From: an archaeon
Lineage (GTDB): Archaea; Thermoproteota; Nitrososphaeria; Nitrososphaerales; UBA183
Reading direction: 5' to 3'
DNA length: 39,212 bases
NCBI GenBank assembly: GCA_021828185.1
Contig: JAKASI010000010.1
Coordinates: 1 to 39,212, forward strand
The notes below the pieces were generated by a model. It ran no database searches. It was not told the origin of the DNA and saw nothing but the letters and a program-made list of their open reading frames with translations. A program made the translations under genes and the position numbers. This document shows, in pieces, positions 21,194 through 30,469 of the stretch (the stretch's first letter is position 1; every line of letters starts with the position of its first letter).

Positions 21194-22924
21194 TTGGTCT
21201 TCGACTACCCCTCGCTCCCGCGCGACTTCAAGCGGCGCTATCTCGCCGAAGGTACAGGGTTCGAGTGGAGAGACCTTTCGAAGTTCTACTCCGAGCTGTC
21301 CTCGCGCAGGATTGCCTCGGCAGCCGACCTGGAGAGGTGGATGCTGGACCAGGCCGAGCTTGACTCCTACGTCTACGAGCAGAGGTCGATCAGGTACATC
21401 AACAGCACCCTTCAGACAGACAACCCCGAGTCCACCCGGGCGTACCAGCAGTACGTGGACGAGCTGGAGCCGAAGGTCAAGGTGGCCAACTTCGGGCTGT
21501 TGAAGAAATACGCGGGGACCCCGTACCACACGAAGCTCCCCAAGGAGACATACGCGCTCGAAGACAGGCGCCGGCTGGACGCCCTCGGAATCTTCCGAGA
21601 GGCGAACGTGGAGCTCGAGAAGCAGGACTCGAACCTGTCCCAGGCCTACCTGAGGACAATGGGGGCCATGACGGTCAGCTTCAGGGGGGAAGAAAGGACC
21701 TTGCAGCAGATGTCGAGGTTCTATGAAGAGCCGGACAGAGCGACCAGGGAAGAAGCATGGCGGCTCGCCGACGGCCGGGCGGTCAAGGACCACGACGCCA
21801 TCGACGGGATCTATGACAAGATGGTTGCGCTCCGCGACGAAGTCGCGAAGAACGCGGGGTTCGCGAACTTCAGGGACTACATCTTCGTCAAGAAGAACAG
21901 GTTCGATTACACTCCGGCCGACTGCGAGCGGTTCCATCAGGGAGTGGAGGAGTACATCGTCCCCCTAAGCCGTGAAATCGACCGGATGCGGAAGGAGCGC
22001 CTCGGCATAGACACCCTCCGGCCCTGGGACATGAGGGTAGACCCGGCCGGCCGGCCTCCCCTGTCTCCCTTCCAGGACGCGGCCGGACTTGTGGGGGGAG
22101 CCAGGAAGGTGGCGGCCAAGATAGACTCGGAGCTGGCGGGGTACTTCGAGCGCATGGCCGACCTCCAGCTCCTAGACGTGGAAAGCAGGAAGGGGAAGGC
22201 CCCGGGAGGGTATCAGGAGGAGCTCACGGAGGTGAGGCTCCCGTTCATCTTCATGAACGCAGCGAAGAGAGACAGCGACGTGCGGACCCTCCTGCACGAG
22301 GCCGGGCACAGCTTCCAAACCTTCCTGATGAGGAAGGAGCGGATCCCATACTTCAACGCCAATGCGAACCTCCCCCTGGAGTTCGCCGAGGTGGCTTCGA
22401 CCTCCATGGAGATAATCTCCGGGGCGAGCTACGAAGGGGTCTTCTACAACCGGGAGGACGCGGCTCGGTCCAACTTCGAAGAGGCGGTCGGGAACGTCAA
22501 GCTCTTCACATGGGTCGCCACGGTCGACGCCTTCCAGCACTGGGTGTACACCCACCCAGACCACACCCGCCAGGAGCGGGCTGCAGCCTGGGCGAAGACC
22601 TTCGACCGGTTCTGCGGGCTGGAGAGCTACGAGGGGCTGGAAGACAGCCGGACCTACCGCTGGCACAGGCAGCTCCACTTCTTCGAGGTCCCGTTCTGCT
22701 ACATCGAGTACGGCATAGCCCTGACCGGCGCCCTCGGCATCTGGAGGAACTACAGGAAGGACCCCGGGGGGGCGATCGCTGCGTACAAGGGGGCACTCTC
22801 GCTGGGGGCTGCGAGACCGCTCCCCGAGCTGTTCGCCGCGGCCGGAGTCGAGTGGGGGTTCGGGCCCCGGGCCCTTGGGATGCTCGCCGCGGGGCTGCGG
22901 TCTGCCATCAGGGAATACAGCTGA
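21194..22924 (+). CDS. pepF: M3 family oligoendopeptidase (PepF type)
   Basis: 576 residues, cytosolic zinc metallopeptidase. LLHEAGHSF supplies HEAGH (368-372), and LEFAEVASTSME about 25 residues later holds the third zinc ligand Glu. The N-terminal helical half (LYSELSSRR... LEKQDSNLSQAY) and C-terminal HFFEVPFCYIEYGIALTGALGIW are typical of the PepF/M3B group, which trims peptides of about 7-17 residues after proteasomal breakdown. The length is standard. TTG 21194 lies about 35 nt after a TTAAGTAATA box. Confidence 0.92.
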   Translation: MVFDYPSLPRDFKRRYLAEGTGFEWRDLSKFYSELSSRRIASAADLERWMLDQAELDSYVYEQRSIRYINSTLQTDNPESTRAYQQYVDELEPKVKVANFGLLKKYAGTPYHTKLPKETYALEDRRRLDALGIFREANVELEKQDSNLSQAYLRTMGAMTVSFRGEERTLQQMSRFYEEPDRATREEAWRLADGRAVKDHDAIDGIYDKMVALRDEVAKNAGFANFRDYIFVKKNRFDYTPADCERFHQGVEEYIVPLSREIDRMRKERLGIDTLRPWDMRVDPAGRPPLSPFQDAAGLVGGARKVAAKIDSELAGYFERMADLQLLDVESRKGKAPGGYQEELTEVRLPFIFMNAAKRDSDVRTLLHEAGHSFQTFLMRKERIPYFNANANLPLEFAEVASTSMEIISGASYEGVFYNREDAARSNFEEAVGNVKLFTWVATVDAFQHWVYTHPDHTRQERAAAWAKTFDRFCGLESYEGLEDSRTYRWHRQLHFFEVPFCYIEYGIALTGALGIWRNYRKDPGGAIAAYKGALSLGAARPLPELFAAAGVEWGFGPRALGMLAAGLRSAIREYS

Positions 22925-22938
22925 CCGGGGATGGGCCA

Positions 22939-23613
22939 GTGAACATCGACGCTGGTATTCTGCTGGCGGCAGCGGGGATAACCCTCCTTGAGCTCGCCGA
23001 GGCATCGGCTGTCGGACTGGCACTCTTCGCCGAGTCCGGGAAGGCGATCGCATTCGCCTATGTCGCTGCAGGGATCGTCGTCGTCTTCGCGCCTACCTTC
23101 TTGGTCGCAGGGCTGATCTCCCTCCTCCCGGTCGACTACGTCCGCATCGTGGGAGGGGTGCTCCTCCTCTACTTCGGGCTCAGGCTCGCCAGGAGCGCTC
23201 GCCGGTCGGTCGTGCGGAGCCGGACCACCGGATTCCCGGTCGAAGAGTTCGAGAAGGGGCTGATGTACACCGGCTTTTCGGTGGGGGCAGTCGAAGCGTT
23301 CGAGGCTTCGGTCGTTCTCGTCGGCCTGCTCCCTGAGAACCTCACCTCGGCGAGCATGGGGGTGGCCATCGGGGTCGCGGGGGTCGTGCTCGCCACCTAC
23401 GTCCTCAGGAGCCAGGTCCGGAAGGTCAAGCAGGCCAACATGAAGGTGGTCGTCTCCGGGCTGCTCCTCGCCTTCTCTACGTTCTGGTTCGGGGAGATAC
23501 TTGCTTCGCTCGACGACCTCCTGGTCATCCCGCTCTTCATCGTCTTCTCCCTGGGAGTCTACTGGTTCGCCAACAGGGACGTCCCTGCTACTCCCCGGGC
23601 CCGGCCGAGCTAG
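22939..23613 (+). CDS. Six-helix membrane protein with two related Glu-rich repeats
   Basis: 224 residues, about six transmembrane helices. Two halves each carry a Glu motif in a helix: ITLLELAEASAVGLALF near residue 14 and GAVEAFEASVVLVGL near 118. The repeated acidic helix resembles COG4280-type membrane proteins and, more remotely, UPF0016/GDT1 cation exchangers, so cation transport is a guess. GTG 22939, 14 bp after the pepF stop, opens the first helix; the longer open frame back to 22510 runs through pepF and is a shadow. Confidence 0.65.
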   Translation: MNIDAGILLAAAGITLLELAEASAVGLALFAESGKAIAFAYVAAGIVVVFAPTFLVAGLISLLPVDYVRIVGGVLLLYFGLRLARSARRSVVRSRTTGFPVEEFEKGLMYTGFSVGAVEAFEASVVLVGLLPENLTSASMGVAIGVAGVVLATYVLRSQVRKVKQANMKVVVSGLLLAFSTFWFGEILASLDDLLVIPLFIVFSLGVYWFANRDVPATPRARPS

Positions 23614-23681
23614 CCCCTTCATCTCACAGCCAGCCGGGCCCCGAATAAGACATAAGAAAACGGGTGCCGGGCCCCCAATCC

Positions 23682-25604
23682 ATGCGCCGTCCCGTATCCC
23701 CTGGCGACTTCACGCTCTACTCGATGCTTTCCGAGCCGAGCTTCTCCCCCGACGGCAGGAGGCTCGCCTTCTCCGTGAAGCGGGCGAACCTCGACGAAGA
23801 CGGCTACGACTCGGACATCTACGTGGCCGACGTGAGGAGCGGCAGGTCCTCGCCGTTCACGACCGGAAAGAAGGACTCGGACCCGAAGTGGTCCCCGGAC
23901 GGCCGTTCGATCCTCTTCACCTCCAGGAGGGGGCTGAAGAAGGAGGACAAGGGGAACGCGTTATACGTAATCTCTGCCGACGGAGGCGAGGCCAGGCTGC
24001 TCAAACGTTCCGAGGCCGGGATCGACACCCCCCAGTGGTCCCCGGACTCGAGGTCGGTCTACTTCCTGTCGGCCATAGGAAAGAAGGCGAAGGACGACGT
24101 GAAGGTGATCGACCGGGTCACTTTCTGGTTCAACGGGCTCGGCTTCATCTACGACAGGCGGAAGCACCTGTTCAGGGTGGACCTGGACTCGGGGAAGGTG
24201 AGCCAGATCACCTCGGGCTCCATCGATGTCAGCGACTTCGCGTTGTCGCACGACGGCAGGTCGATCGCATTCGTCGCCTCGTCTGACGACCTCAGGCCCT
24301 ACATCTCGGACCTCTATCTCTCCGATGCCCGCGGGAAAGAGAGGAGGAAGCTCACCAGGTCGAACATGGAGCTCACCACGGTCGCCTGGAGCCCGGACGA
24401 CGCGCTCCTCGCGCTCTCCGGCGACGACCTCCCCTCCGGGTTCGCGTCTCACTCGAGGATCTGGACCGTCGACCCCAGGAACGGGAGAGTGGAGAGGATA
24501 GACGATGTCGACCTGAACAAGGCGAACGGGCTCAATTCGGACGTCAGGGCCCATGCCCACGGCCCTGGGAACCTGGTCTGGGACAAAGACGGGATCTACT
24601 ACCTGGAGGCGGCCGGGGGTGCCGTGAGGCTGTGCAGGAAGAAGGTCGGAGGGACGCCCGCGGTCGTGGTGGGAGGGGACAGGAGCGTCGAGGGGTACGA
24701 CGTCCACGACGGGACCGTCGCCTTCGTCGCCATGGACGCGTCTCACCTCGAAGAGCTGTTTGTATCGGCCAGCGGAGAGAGGAGGCTCACGTCCCTGAAC
24801 TCGGAGGTCTACAAAGACCTGAAGGTCCTGTCCCCCCAGCACGTCAGCTTCAGGGCCAGCGACGGGGAGGAGGTGGAAGGGTGGGTGATGGTCCCCGAGG
24901 GGAAGAAGGTCCCTGGCATACTCTATGTCCACGGGGGGCCCAAGACTGCCTTCGGGCACTCGTACATGCACGAGTTCCAGGCGTTCGCAGGCGCAGGGTA
25001 TGCTGTGATCTACCTCAACCCCAGAGGGAGCGACGGCTACTCCGAGAAGTTCGCGGACATCCGAGGGAAGTACGGGACCAGGGACTACGACGACCTGATG
25101 GAGGGGCTGGACCACGTCCTCAAGAGGTTCCCTCAGATCGACGGTGAGCGCCTCGCCATCGCCGGAGGGTCGTACGGAGGTTTCATGACCAACTGGGCCA
25201 TCGGGCACACCACGAGGTTCAGGGCGGCTGTGACTGACAGGAGCATCGCCAGCTGGATAAGCTTCTGGGGGACCTCAGACATAGGCCCCCACTTCACCGA
25301 AGACCAGGTCGGGGGAGACCCCTGGGACTCGGAGGAGAAGCTCCTCAGCGACTCCCCGCTGCGGTACGTCCCTAACGTCGAGACCCCGCTCATGCTGGTC
25401 CATTCGATGGAAGACTACCGCTGCTGGATGGTCGAGGGGCTGGAGTTCTTCACCGCCCTGAAGAAGCATGGGAAGGAAGCAGAGCTGGTCCTCTTCCCTG
25501 GTGAGAACCACGACCTCTCGCGGGTGGGGAAGCCCAAGCACCGGGTGGCGAGGCTCCGCCATTATATCCGATGGTTCGACGCGCACCTCAAGCGGAAGAA
25601 GTAG
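23682..25604 (+). CDS. S9 family peptidase (acylaminoacyl-peptidase/prolyl oligopeptidase type)
   Basis: 640 residues. The N-terminal two-thirds is a beta-propeller with several WSPDG/SPDSR/SHDGR repeats (PSFSPDGRRLAF, PKWSPDGRSILF, PQWSPDSRSVYF). The C-terminal alpha/beta hydrolase domain starts near 385 (PGILYVHGGP, oxyanion region). Nucleophile Ser is in GGSYGGFMT (S497), the acid in VHSMEDYRC, and His in GENHDLSR. It releases acylated or short peptides in the cytosol. ATG 23682 is preferred over GTG 23664 because the TATA-like ATAAGACATAAG lies near 23645. It is followed at 6 bp by the SelB-like gene. Confidence 0.92.
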   Translation: MRRPVSPGDFTLYSMLSEPSFSPDGRRLAFSVKRANLDEDGYDSDIYVADVRSGRSSPFTTGKKDSDPKWSPDGRSILFTSRRGLKKEDKGNALYVISADGGEARLLKRSEAGIDTPQWSPDSRSVYFLSAIGKKAKDDVKVIDRVTFWFNGLGFIYDRRKHLFRVDLDSGKVSQITSGSIDVSDFALSHDGRSIAFVASSDDLRPYISDLYLSDARGKERRKLTRSNMELTTVAWSPDDALLALSGDDLPSGFASHSRIWTVDPRNGRVERIDDVDLNKANGLNSDVRAHAHGPGNLVWDKDGIYYLEAAGGAVRLCRKKVGGTPAVVVGGDRSVEGYDVHDGTVAFVAMDASHLEELFVSASGERRLTSLNSEVYKDLKVLSPQHVSFRASDGEEVEGWVMVPEGKKVPGILYVHGGPKTAFGHSYMHEFQAFAGAGYAVIYLNPRGSDGYSEKFADIRGKYGTRDYDDLMEGLDHVLKRFPQIDGERLAIAGGSYGGFMTNWAIGHTTRFRAAVTDRSIASWISFWGTSDIGPHFTEDQVGGDPWDSEEKLLSDSPLRYVPNVETPLMLVHSMEDYRCWMVEGLEFFTALKKHGKEAELVLFPGENHDLSRVGKPKHRVARLRHYIRWFDAHLKRKK

Positions 25605-25610
25605 CTGTCC

Positions 25611-26567
25611 ATGGACGGCATCACTGTGGGGGTCTTCGGCACCGACCAGGAGCCAAAGTCTTCCTTCGAGTCTGCGGTGGCGAAGAAGAGCGAGGCCGAG
25701 GGGATTGCGGTCTATAGCAGGACCGAGGGGGGGAAGAGGTATTCCTTCCTCGACACCGGGGACTTCCCCGGCAGGGTCCAGGGGTACTCGCGGATAGCGT
25801 CCATCTGCGACCACTCGCTCTACTTCTATCCGAAGTCGGGGAAACTCGCTCCACCTGACGGAGAACTTGCGGTCCTCCTCGGGTCGTTCGGGCTCCGGGG
25901 GACCATCGAAATCCTGGACGGCGCCTCCAGCAGTGAAGGAGCGGCAGCCTCTCTCCGGGGAACCACCGTCGCCCAGTTCCCAGTCGAGGAGCGCCAGTCG
26001 GGCTCCGCTGCGATAGACCTGTCCATGTCCGCGCCCCGGGGGGACTTTCCAAAGGGACTGCTGATCTACGTCGACCGGGCGTTCACAGTCAAGGGAGTAG
26101 GCACGGTCGCCCTGGGGTTCGTTCTTTCAGGGACGGTCAAGGTCCATGACCAGCTGCGCCCCATTCCGGGGCCGTCGAACCTGAGGGCGGACGTCAGGGG
26201 GATCCAGGTGAACGACGTGGACTTCGACTCTGCCGGGCGGGGAATCAGGGTCGGCCTGTCCCTCAGGGGGGTGGAGCCTTCAGACCTCGACAAGAGCCAC
26301 TGGCTCGACGACGGCTCTTTGGCCCTGGCAGACACGCTGAGGCTCGACTTCGCGAAGTCTCAGTTCTACAGGCCCCAGGTGGCCGGCAGGGACCTCCACC
26401 TTCAGCTTCCGGGGGAGGCTGTCCCCGCGCGGTTCTCCGAGGGGAGGGACGAGCTGGGCGCGAAACTCCCCGTGCAGGTCCCGGTCTGGGACGGCATGCG
26501 TTCGTGCGTCCTGGACCTGAACGGGGGGAGCCTCAGGGTCGCCGGGGGCGCCACCGCCAAGTTTTAG
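25611..26567 (+). CDS. SelB/EF-Tu-related protein with degenerate GTPase domain
   Basis: 318 residues. The middle and C-terminal parts fit translation-factor domains II and III: VDRAFTVKGVGTVALGFVLSGTVKVHDQL is a clear EF-Tu/SelB domain II start, and RGIQVNDVDFDSAGRGIRVGLSLRGVEPSDLDKSHWL continues it. The first 120 residues occupy the G-domain position, but the P-loop is GTDQEPKSS rather than GxxxxGK[ST], the switch DxxG is DTGDFP, and no NKxD motif is seen. It is therefore unlikely to hydrolyse GTP. Archaea are known to carry such SelB-like paralogs; the role is unknown. It is in operon with the S9 peptidase. Confidence 0.72.
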   Translation: MDGITVGVFGTDQEPKSSFESAVAKKSEAEGIAVYSRTEGGKRYSFLDTGDFPGRVQGYSRIASICDHSLYFYPKSGKLAPPDGELAVLLGSFGLRGTIEILDGASSSEGAAASLRGTTVAQFPVEERQSGSAAIDLSMSAPRGDFPKGLLIYVDRAFTVKGVGTVALGFVLSGTVKVHDQLRPIPGPSNLRADVRGIQVNDVDFDSAGRGIRVGLSLRGVEPSDLDKSHWLDDGSLALADTLRLDFAKSQFYRPQVAGRDLHLQLPGEAVPARFSEGRDELGAKLPVQVPVWDGMRSCVLDLNGGSLRVAGGATAKF

Positions 26568-26594
26568 TCCGGGAGGGAAAGCCCGACGGGACGT

Positions 26595-27152
26595 TTGCCC
26601 ACTGAAGTCGCGACCTTCGGGAGCGGGTGCTTCTGGTGCTCCGAGGCCGTGTTCTCGGAGCTGCGGGGTGTCACCAAGGTCGTCCCAGGGTATTCGGGGG
26701 GGACCGTCCCCGACCCGACCTACGAGGAGGTATGCACCGACCTGACCGGCCACGCAGAGGTGGCCCAGATCACCTACGACCCGTCCGTGATCTCCTACAG
26801 GGATCTGCTCGAGGTCCTGTTCTCGACCCACGACCCCACCACCCTGAACAGGCAGGGCGCAGACGAGGGGACGCAGTACAGGTCGGTGGTCTTCTACGGC
26901 GACGAGGACCAGAAGGCACAGGCGGAGGGGATGGTCAAGGAGCTCACGAGGGAGAAGGTCTTCCGCGCCCCGATCGTGACCCAGATCGTCCCCCTCGAGG
27001 CGTTCTATCCGGCCGAGGACTATCACAGGGAGTACTTCAGGCTGAACCCGTACAAGCCCTACTGCCGGGCGGTCATAGCCCCCAAGCTCGCGAAGTTCAG
27101 GGAGCACTGGAAGTCCAAGCTCAAGGCAGCTGCGCCCGAGCAGCGCACCTAG
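26595..27152 (+). CDS. msrA: Peptide methionine sulfoxide reductase A
   Basis: 185 residues. FGSGCFWCSEAVF holds catalytic C12 with nearby C15. GYSGG, YEEVCTDLTGHAE, FSTHDPTTLNRQGADEGTQYRS, and the later PAEDYHREYF are the family blocks that bind methionine-S-sulfoxide. The resolving Cys is probably the one in NPYKPYC. It repairs oxidised Met in the cytosol using thioredoxin. The TTG start gives the standard N-terminus TEVATFGSGCFWC. Confidence 0.96.
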   Translation: MPTEVATFGSGCFWCSEAVFSELRGVTKVVPGYSGGTVPDPTYEEVCTDLTGHAEVAQITYDPSVISYRDLLEVLFSTHDPTTLNRQGADEGTQYRSVVFYGDEDQKAQAEGMVKELTREKVFRAPIVTQIVPLEAFYPAEDYHREYFRLNPYKPYCRAVIAPKLAKFREHWKSKLKAAAPEQRT

Positions 27153-27169
27153 TGTCTGTTCGATAGAGA

Positions 27170-27742
27170 TTGAGGGGCATCATCGGCGTAACCGGGAGCC
27201 CTGGCACGGGCAAGAAGTCCGTCTCGCCCCTGGTCGCCGCCGCCCTCCACCTGGAGTGCCTGGGCGTCAACGACCTGGCCCGGGAACTCGGCCTGCTCGG
27301 CCGGGGAGCCGGGGATGTGGACGTGGACCTGCTCCGTGACAGGATCCCGAAGAGGGTCCACGGGCCGGCGCTCCTCTACGGGCATCTCGTCCCCTACGTG
27401 CTGGACCGCAGATCGGTCCGGAAGGTCGTAGTCCTGCGGTGCGCCCCGGAGGTACTGAAGGAACGGCTTGGCAGGAGGGGGTATCCAGCGAAGAAGGCCG
27501 AAGAGAACGTCGAAGCAGAGCTCATCGGGGTTGTGTCCGCCGACGCCTTCGGCGCCTTCGGGAGCGCAAAGACCTTCGAGTTCGACACGACCCATTCGTC
27601 CCCCTCCGAGGCAGCCGGAAGAATCGCGAAGCTCGTGCGGACGGGAAGGCCAGCCCCCCGCATCGACTGGACCCTGGACTACGACTCGGGGGCGAAGTTG
27701 AGGTCGCTGCTCTCCCCAGGTAGTCGCCCTTCACCTGGATGA
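27170..27742 (+). CDS. AK6/Fap7-type adenylate kinase with unusual P-loop and altered C-terminus
   Basis: 190 residues. IIGVTGSPGTGKKSV is the P-loop (the residue after the Lys is Lys instead of Ser/Thr). VLRCAPEVLKERLGRRGYPAKKAEENVEAEL is the diagnostic LID/NMP region of archaeal AK6, a dual adenylate kinase/ATPase used in small-subunit ribosome maturation. FEFDTT follows as usual. The last 15-20 residues (after LDYDSGAKL) are encoded by the antisense of the decayed herA copy, so the native C-terminus seems to have been replaced. TTG 27170 starts the first strand. Confidence 0.82.
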   Translation: MRGIIGVTGSPGTGKKSVSPLVAAALHLECLGVNDLARELGLLGRGAGDVDVDLLRDRIPKRVHGPALLYGHLVPYVLDRRSVRKVVVLRCAPEVLKERLGRRGYPAKKAEENVEAELIGVVSADAFGAFGSAKTFEFDTTHSSPSEAAGRIAKLVRTGRPAPRIDWTLDYDSGAKLRSLLSPGSRPSPG

Positions 27743-28285
27743 GGACAGGCCGGGGGACCCTCCCGAGGCCAACGACCGCCTCCCCGGCCCTGAGCCTCGT
27801 AAAGTGCTCCCTGTGCTTGGGGTTCAGGCCGAGCGAATCCCCGATGAGCGCGACGTCATCCGGCCAGGCAAGGCGGTGGATTATCTTCGTCCCCGAGTTC
27901 TTGACCACCTCCGCCGCGACGTGGGTGGGGAACTGGCAACGAAAGTCATCCCCTCTCCGAACTTCCTGCGCTCGGAAGTCATCCGCCCTCCCACGGTCGG
28001 GGGTCCTCGGGCCGCCGAGCGGGGGGACTTCGTCCGGGGACCTCTCGCTGAGCTTTTTCTGCAGGGCGTTCCTAAACATGTATGCCTGCGGGTGGGTGAA
28101 GTGGTAGATGTCGGAGAAGATCTCGCAGATCATGGCGATGTGCTCTATGGGGTCCGCGCCGGGCTCCGCCTCCAGCGGGTTCATGGCCAAGTCGTCCCTT
28201 CCCGGGCCGACCGCCTTCCCTCCGACCCCTGCCACCGCGCCTCCATGCTCGTTGTGCCATTTTACGACCAAAAATGGTACTGGTT
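27718..28285 (-). pseudogene. Decayed, internally deleted copy of the HerA-like ATPase
   Basis: The minus frame closely matches the intact HerA-like protein at 35593-37317. VKWHNEHGG corresponds to LDWHNEYGK, DIYHFTHPQAYMFRNALQK is the same in both, and the FPTHVAAEVVKNSGTKII stretch and following RLAWPDDV are shared. Missing are the whole N-terminus with Walker A and about 130 residues in the middle (between DEVP and the QFPTH block, including Walker B). DNA identity includes a roughly 30-base perfect stretch (around 27908 and 35810). It is a duplicated fragment, not a working gene, inserted against the 3' end of the AK6-type gene. Confidence 0.85.
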
Positions 28286-28854
28286 TGCCTCTTGGGAAGT
28301 GAAGAATCACACGCCTATCGTCGGTGTCATAGATTGCACGAAGGCAGATCTCCCGCGGGTCACTTCGGAATGGCCAAACACTCGAGCGCTTTGCGGTCCA
28401 CCTTCGAAATAGCTCGAAATAGGCTCTGTTAGGCAGGGCTGGACCGATTCTTGTTGATTTGAGTAATGTGACGGTAGCAGGCCGGCTTTTCTCCAATCAT
28501 CACCACGAAAATGCGCCCCTATTGGTGGCTACGTATCCACTCACCGACACAGAACTTCTGCAACAAGCCAGAACTCGCCCTTGTTTGCTGAAAGGAAAGA
28601 AGTTGTTTCGGAGCCGAATCAGAATCCGTCCAACCACTTTTCTTCTTGCATCAGGATCGGGCTCCGGCACTAGCAGCGGCGGTCCGAATGGCTCCCGACT
28701 CGAAGCGTTGGAATCAAGTGGTGTTCGCCGTCGAGAGCCTTCAAATAGCAAGAACGATGTCGTTCGGCCATTGGCGACCTCGCAACTTGGCGGGGCCCCG
28801 TTTTTTTGGGACCTTCGCTCGCTCGATTCTTAGATTACCTGGTGAACCAATACC
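28286..28854. other. 569-bp gene-poor stretch
   Basis: Lower GC than its surroundings. Short frames on both strands show no family resemblance. CGGGGCCCCG (28791-28800) followed by seven T (28801-28807) is terminator-like on the plus strand, though no plus gene precedes it. CTTAGATTA near 28829 may be the antiporter promoter. It looks like eroded accessory DNA continuing the herA remnant. Confidence 0.4.
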
Positions 28855-30411
28855 ATGTTCTCGACGGAGACCTTCCTGTTGGTCGTTGCGGTGATAACAT
28901 TCATCGGGTTCGCCGGGAACCTGCTGCTCAATAGCAAAGGGATACCGCAGTCCGTCTTCCTAATTGCGGCCGGCGTCTTCACTCACTGGCTGGGCGTCCT
29001 CCAGACCACCGCAGTCGACGCGATGCTCCCAACACTGTCCGAGGTCACGCTCGCCATGGTTGTATTCGACATCGGGATGAGTCTGAATGCGCGCCAGGTG
29101 GTGTCGCAGGGGAGGTCGGCCATAGTCAGGTCGACGACATACATGGTCCTGTCCATAACCCTCATCACTGCGGCTTTCACCACCGTCTTTGGGTGGGGAC
29201 TGTACCAGTCGCTCTTCCTCGGCTCCATCGCCGGAGGGGAAATCTCGATGGTGATTGCCCCCTATATGGCTCGAAGGGTCTCGCGGAAGGACCTCGTCTC
29301 GAACCTTTCCCTCGAATCGGTCTACGACTCGATGGTCCTCATCATCCTGTTCTTCGTCTTCTTGACGGGGTACACCCAACAAGCTCCCTTCAGTGTGCAA
29401 GGGCTCACCCTTATCTCCGAGACGTTCGTCAGAGAGCTTTCCGCAGGGGCGGTCCTCGGGGTGCTCGCCGGCCTCCTCTGGGTCTGGCTGGCGAAGTACA
29501 TAGGCCGTTTCGACTACTTCTACATCGCCACCGTCGGCTATGTCCTGCTGAGTTACATTTCCGTCGGGGCCGTGGGCGGGAGCGGCGTCATTGCGGTCCT
29601 AGCAGTTGGGCTCGTGATAAGGAACCTCGCCGACCTCCCAAGTAGGCTGAATCTCTCCGTATCGCTTCCACCAACATCCCTGAATTACCTGTCAACCCTC
29701 CAGACGGAAATAACCTTCTTCCTGCGGACTTTCTTCCTTTTCTTCCTTGGATTCTCTGTCCCCCTCGCGGCACTTTCAGGCTCCCAAACCTACCTGCTTT
29801 CATTCAGCGTCGTCGGGATACTCTTGTTCTCCAGGTACCTCAGCACAGAAGCAGCAGACTGGAAGAAGAGCCCGAGAGACAGGCGGTTCATCGAGTCGAT
29901 GATGGCCCAGGGTCTCACCCCGGCGCTCCTGGCCACCACCCTAGTCGCAGACTCGGTCTCGGGAGCGGGGCAGATACTCTCCGTTGCCGCTTTGGTCGTA
30001 CTGATTACGAACGTCGTCTCGACGGCCGGGGTCCGCCTCTTCATGGTGAGGGAGTCGGCCCCTGAGTTGGAGTCCCTCATCCCGGCGGTACCCCTCGTGA
30101 AAGAGCTCGGCGAGATGGTCGAGGGGCTCGGGCCGGACCAGCTCGAAGCTTGGGTGAAGACAGTGGAGGACGACGCAAAGAAAGATGCGCCCCCGGCGGT
30201 CAGAGGAGTGGTGGCTCTGCCGAGGACATCCGCGGGCGGGGCGGATCCCGGGGGAGAGATTAAGGTGTCCAGGGGAGCCATCCCCTATCTGATTGCCGCG
30301 ATAGAGAAGAACAAAGTCCTCATGCCATCAGGGATTAGGCTGTATTTCGAGGAGCTTGAAGCCCTTCTAGCACGGAGGATCGGCGAAGAGAAGGATCTTG
30401 GGCGGGGTTAG
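28855..30411 (+). CDS. CPA-family cation/proton antiporter
   Basis: 518 residues. About 12 hydrophobic helices (1-400) with NhaP/Kef-like features: FDIGMSLNARQV in the fourth-helix region, LESVYDSMVLIILFFVF carrying the membrane Asp of the ion site, GSGVIAVLAVGLVIRN and an FLRTFFLFFLGF helix. A hydrophilic C-terminal domain of about 115 residues (from RESAPELESL) is cytosolic and probably regulatory. It exchanges Na+ or K+ for protons. It lies close to a proton-pumping ATPase and a second antiporter. Confidence 0.85.
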   Translation: MFSTETFLLVVAVITFIGFAGNLLLNSKGIPQSVFLIAAGVFTHWLGVLQTTAVDAMLPTLSEVTLAMVVFDIGMSLNARQVVSQGRSAIVRSTTYMVLSITLITAAFTTVFGWGLYQSLFLGSIAGGEISMVIAPYMARRVSRKDLVSNLSLESVYDSMVLIILFFVFLTGYTQQAPFSVQGLTLISETFVRELSAGAVLGVLAGLLWVWLAKYIGRFDYFYIATVGYVLLSYISVGAVGGSGVIAVLAVGLVIRNLADLPSRLNLSVSLPPTSLNYLSTLQTEITFFLRTFFLFFLGFSVPLAALSGSQTYLLSFSVVGILLFSRYLSTEAADWKKSPRDRRFIESMMAQGLTPALLATTLVADSVSGAGQILSVAALVVLITNVVSTAGVRLFMVRESAPELESLIPAVPLVKELGEMVEGLGPDQLEAWVKTVEDDAKKDAPPAVRGVVALPRTSAGGADPGGEIKVSRGAIPYLIAAIEKNKVLMPSGIRLYFEELEALLARRIGEEKDLGRG

Positions 30412-30469
30412 GGGAGTGGCTGACCTGTAGCCTGGGGGGTGCCCACCTCGCCGACGGGCGCTCAAAGTG

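Noticed and set aside
22510..22938. 143-codon N-terminal extension of the six-helix membrane protein
   Set aside because: It runs inside pepF in another frame and has shadow-like composition; the first helix starts directly after GTG 22939.
23961..25208. 415-codon open frame on the minus strand
   Set aside because: It lies antisense to the S9 peptidase, is rich in Val/Pro/Arg/Asp without any domain pattern, and arises from the high third-position GC of the real gene. The long minus frames at 10008-11096, 21071-21937 and 33113-34507 were rejected for the same reason.
28459..28833. 124-codon plus-strand frame upstream of the antiporter
   Set aside because: No domain pattern, no supporting promoter, and it sits in low-GC eroded DNA with competing frames on the other strand.
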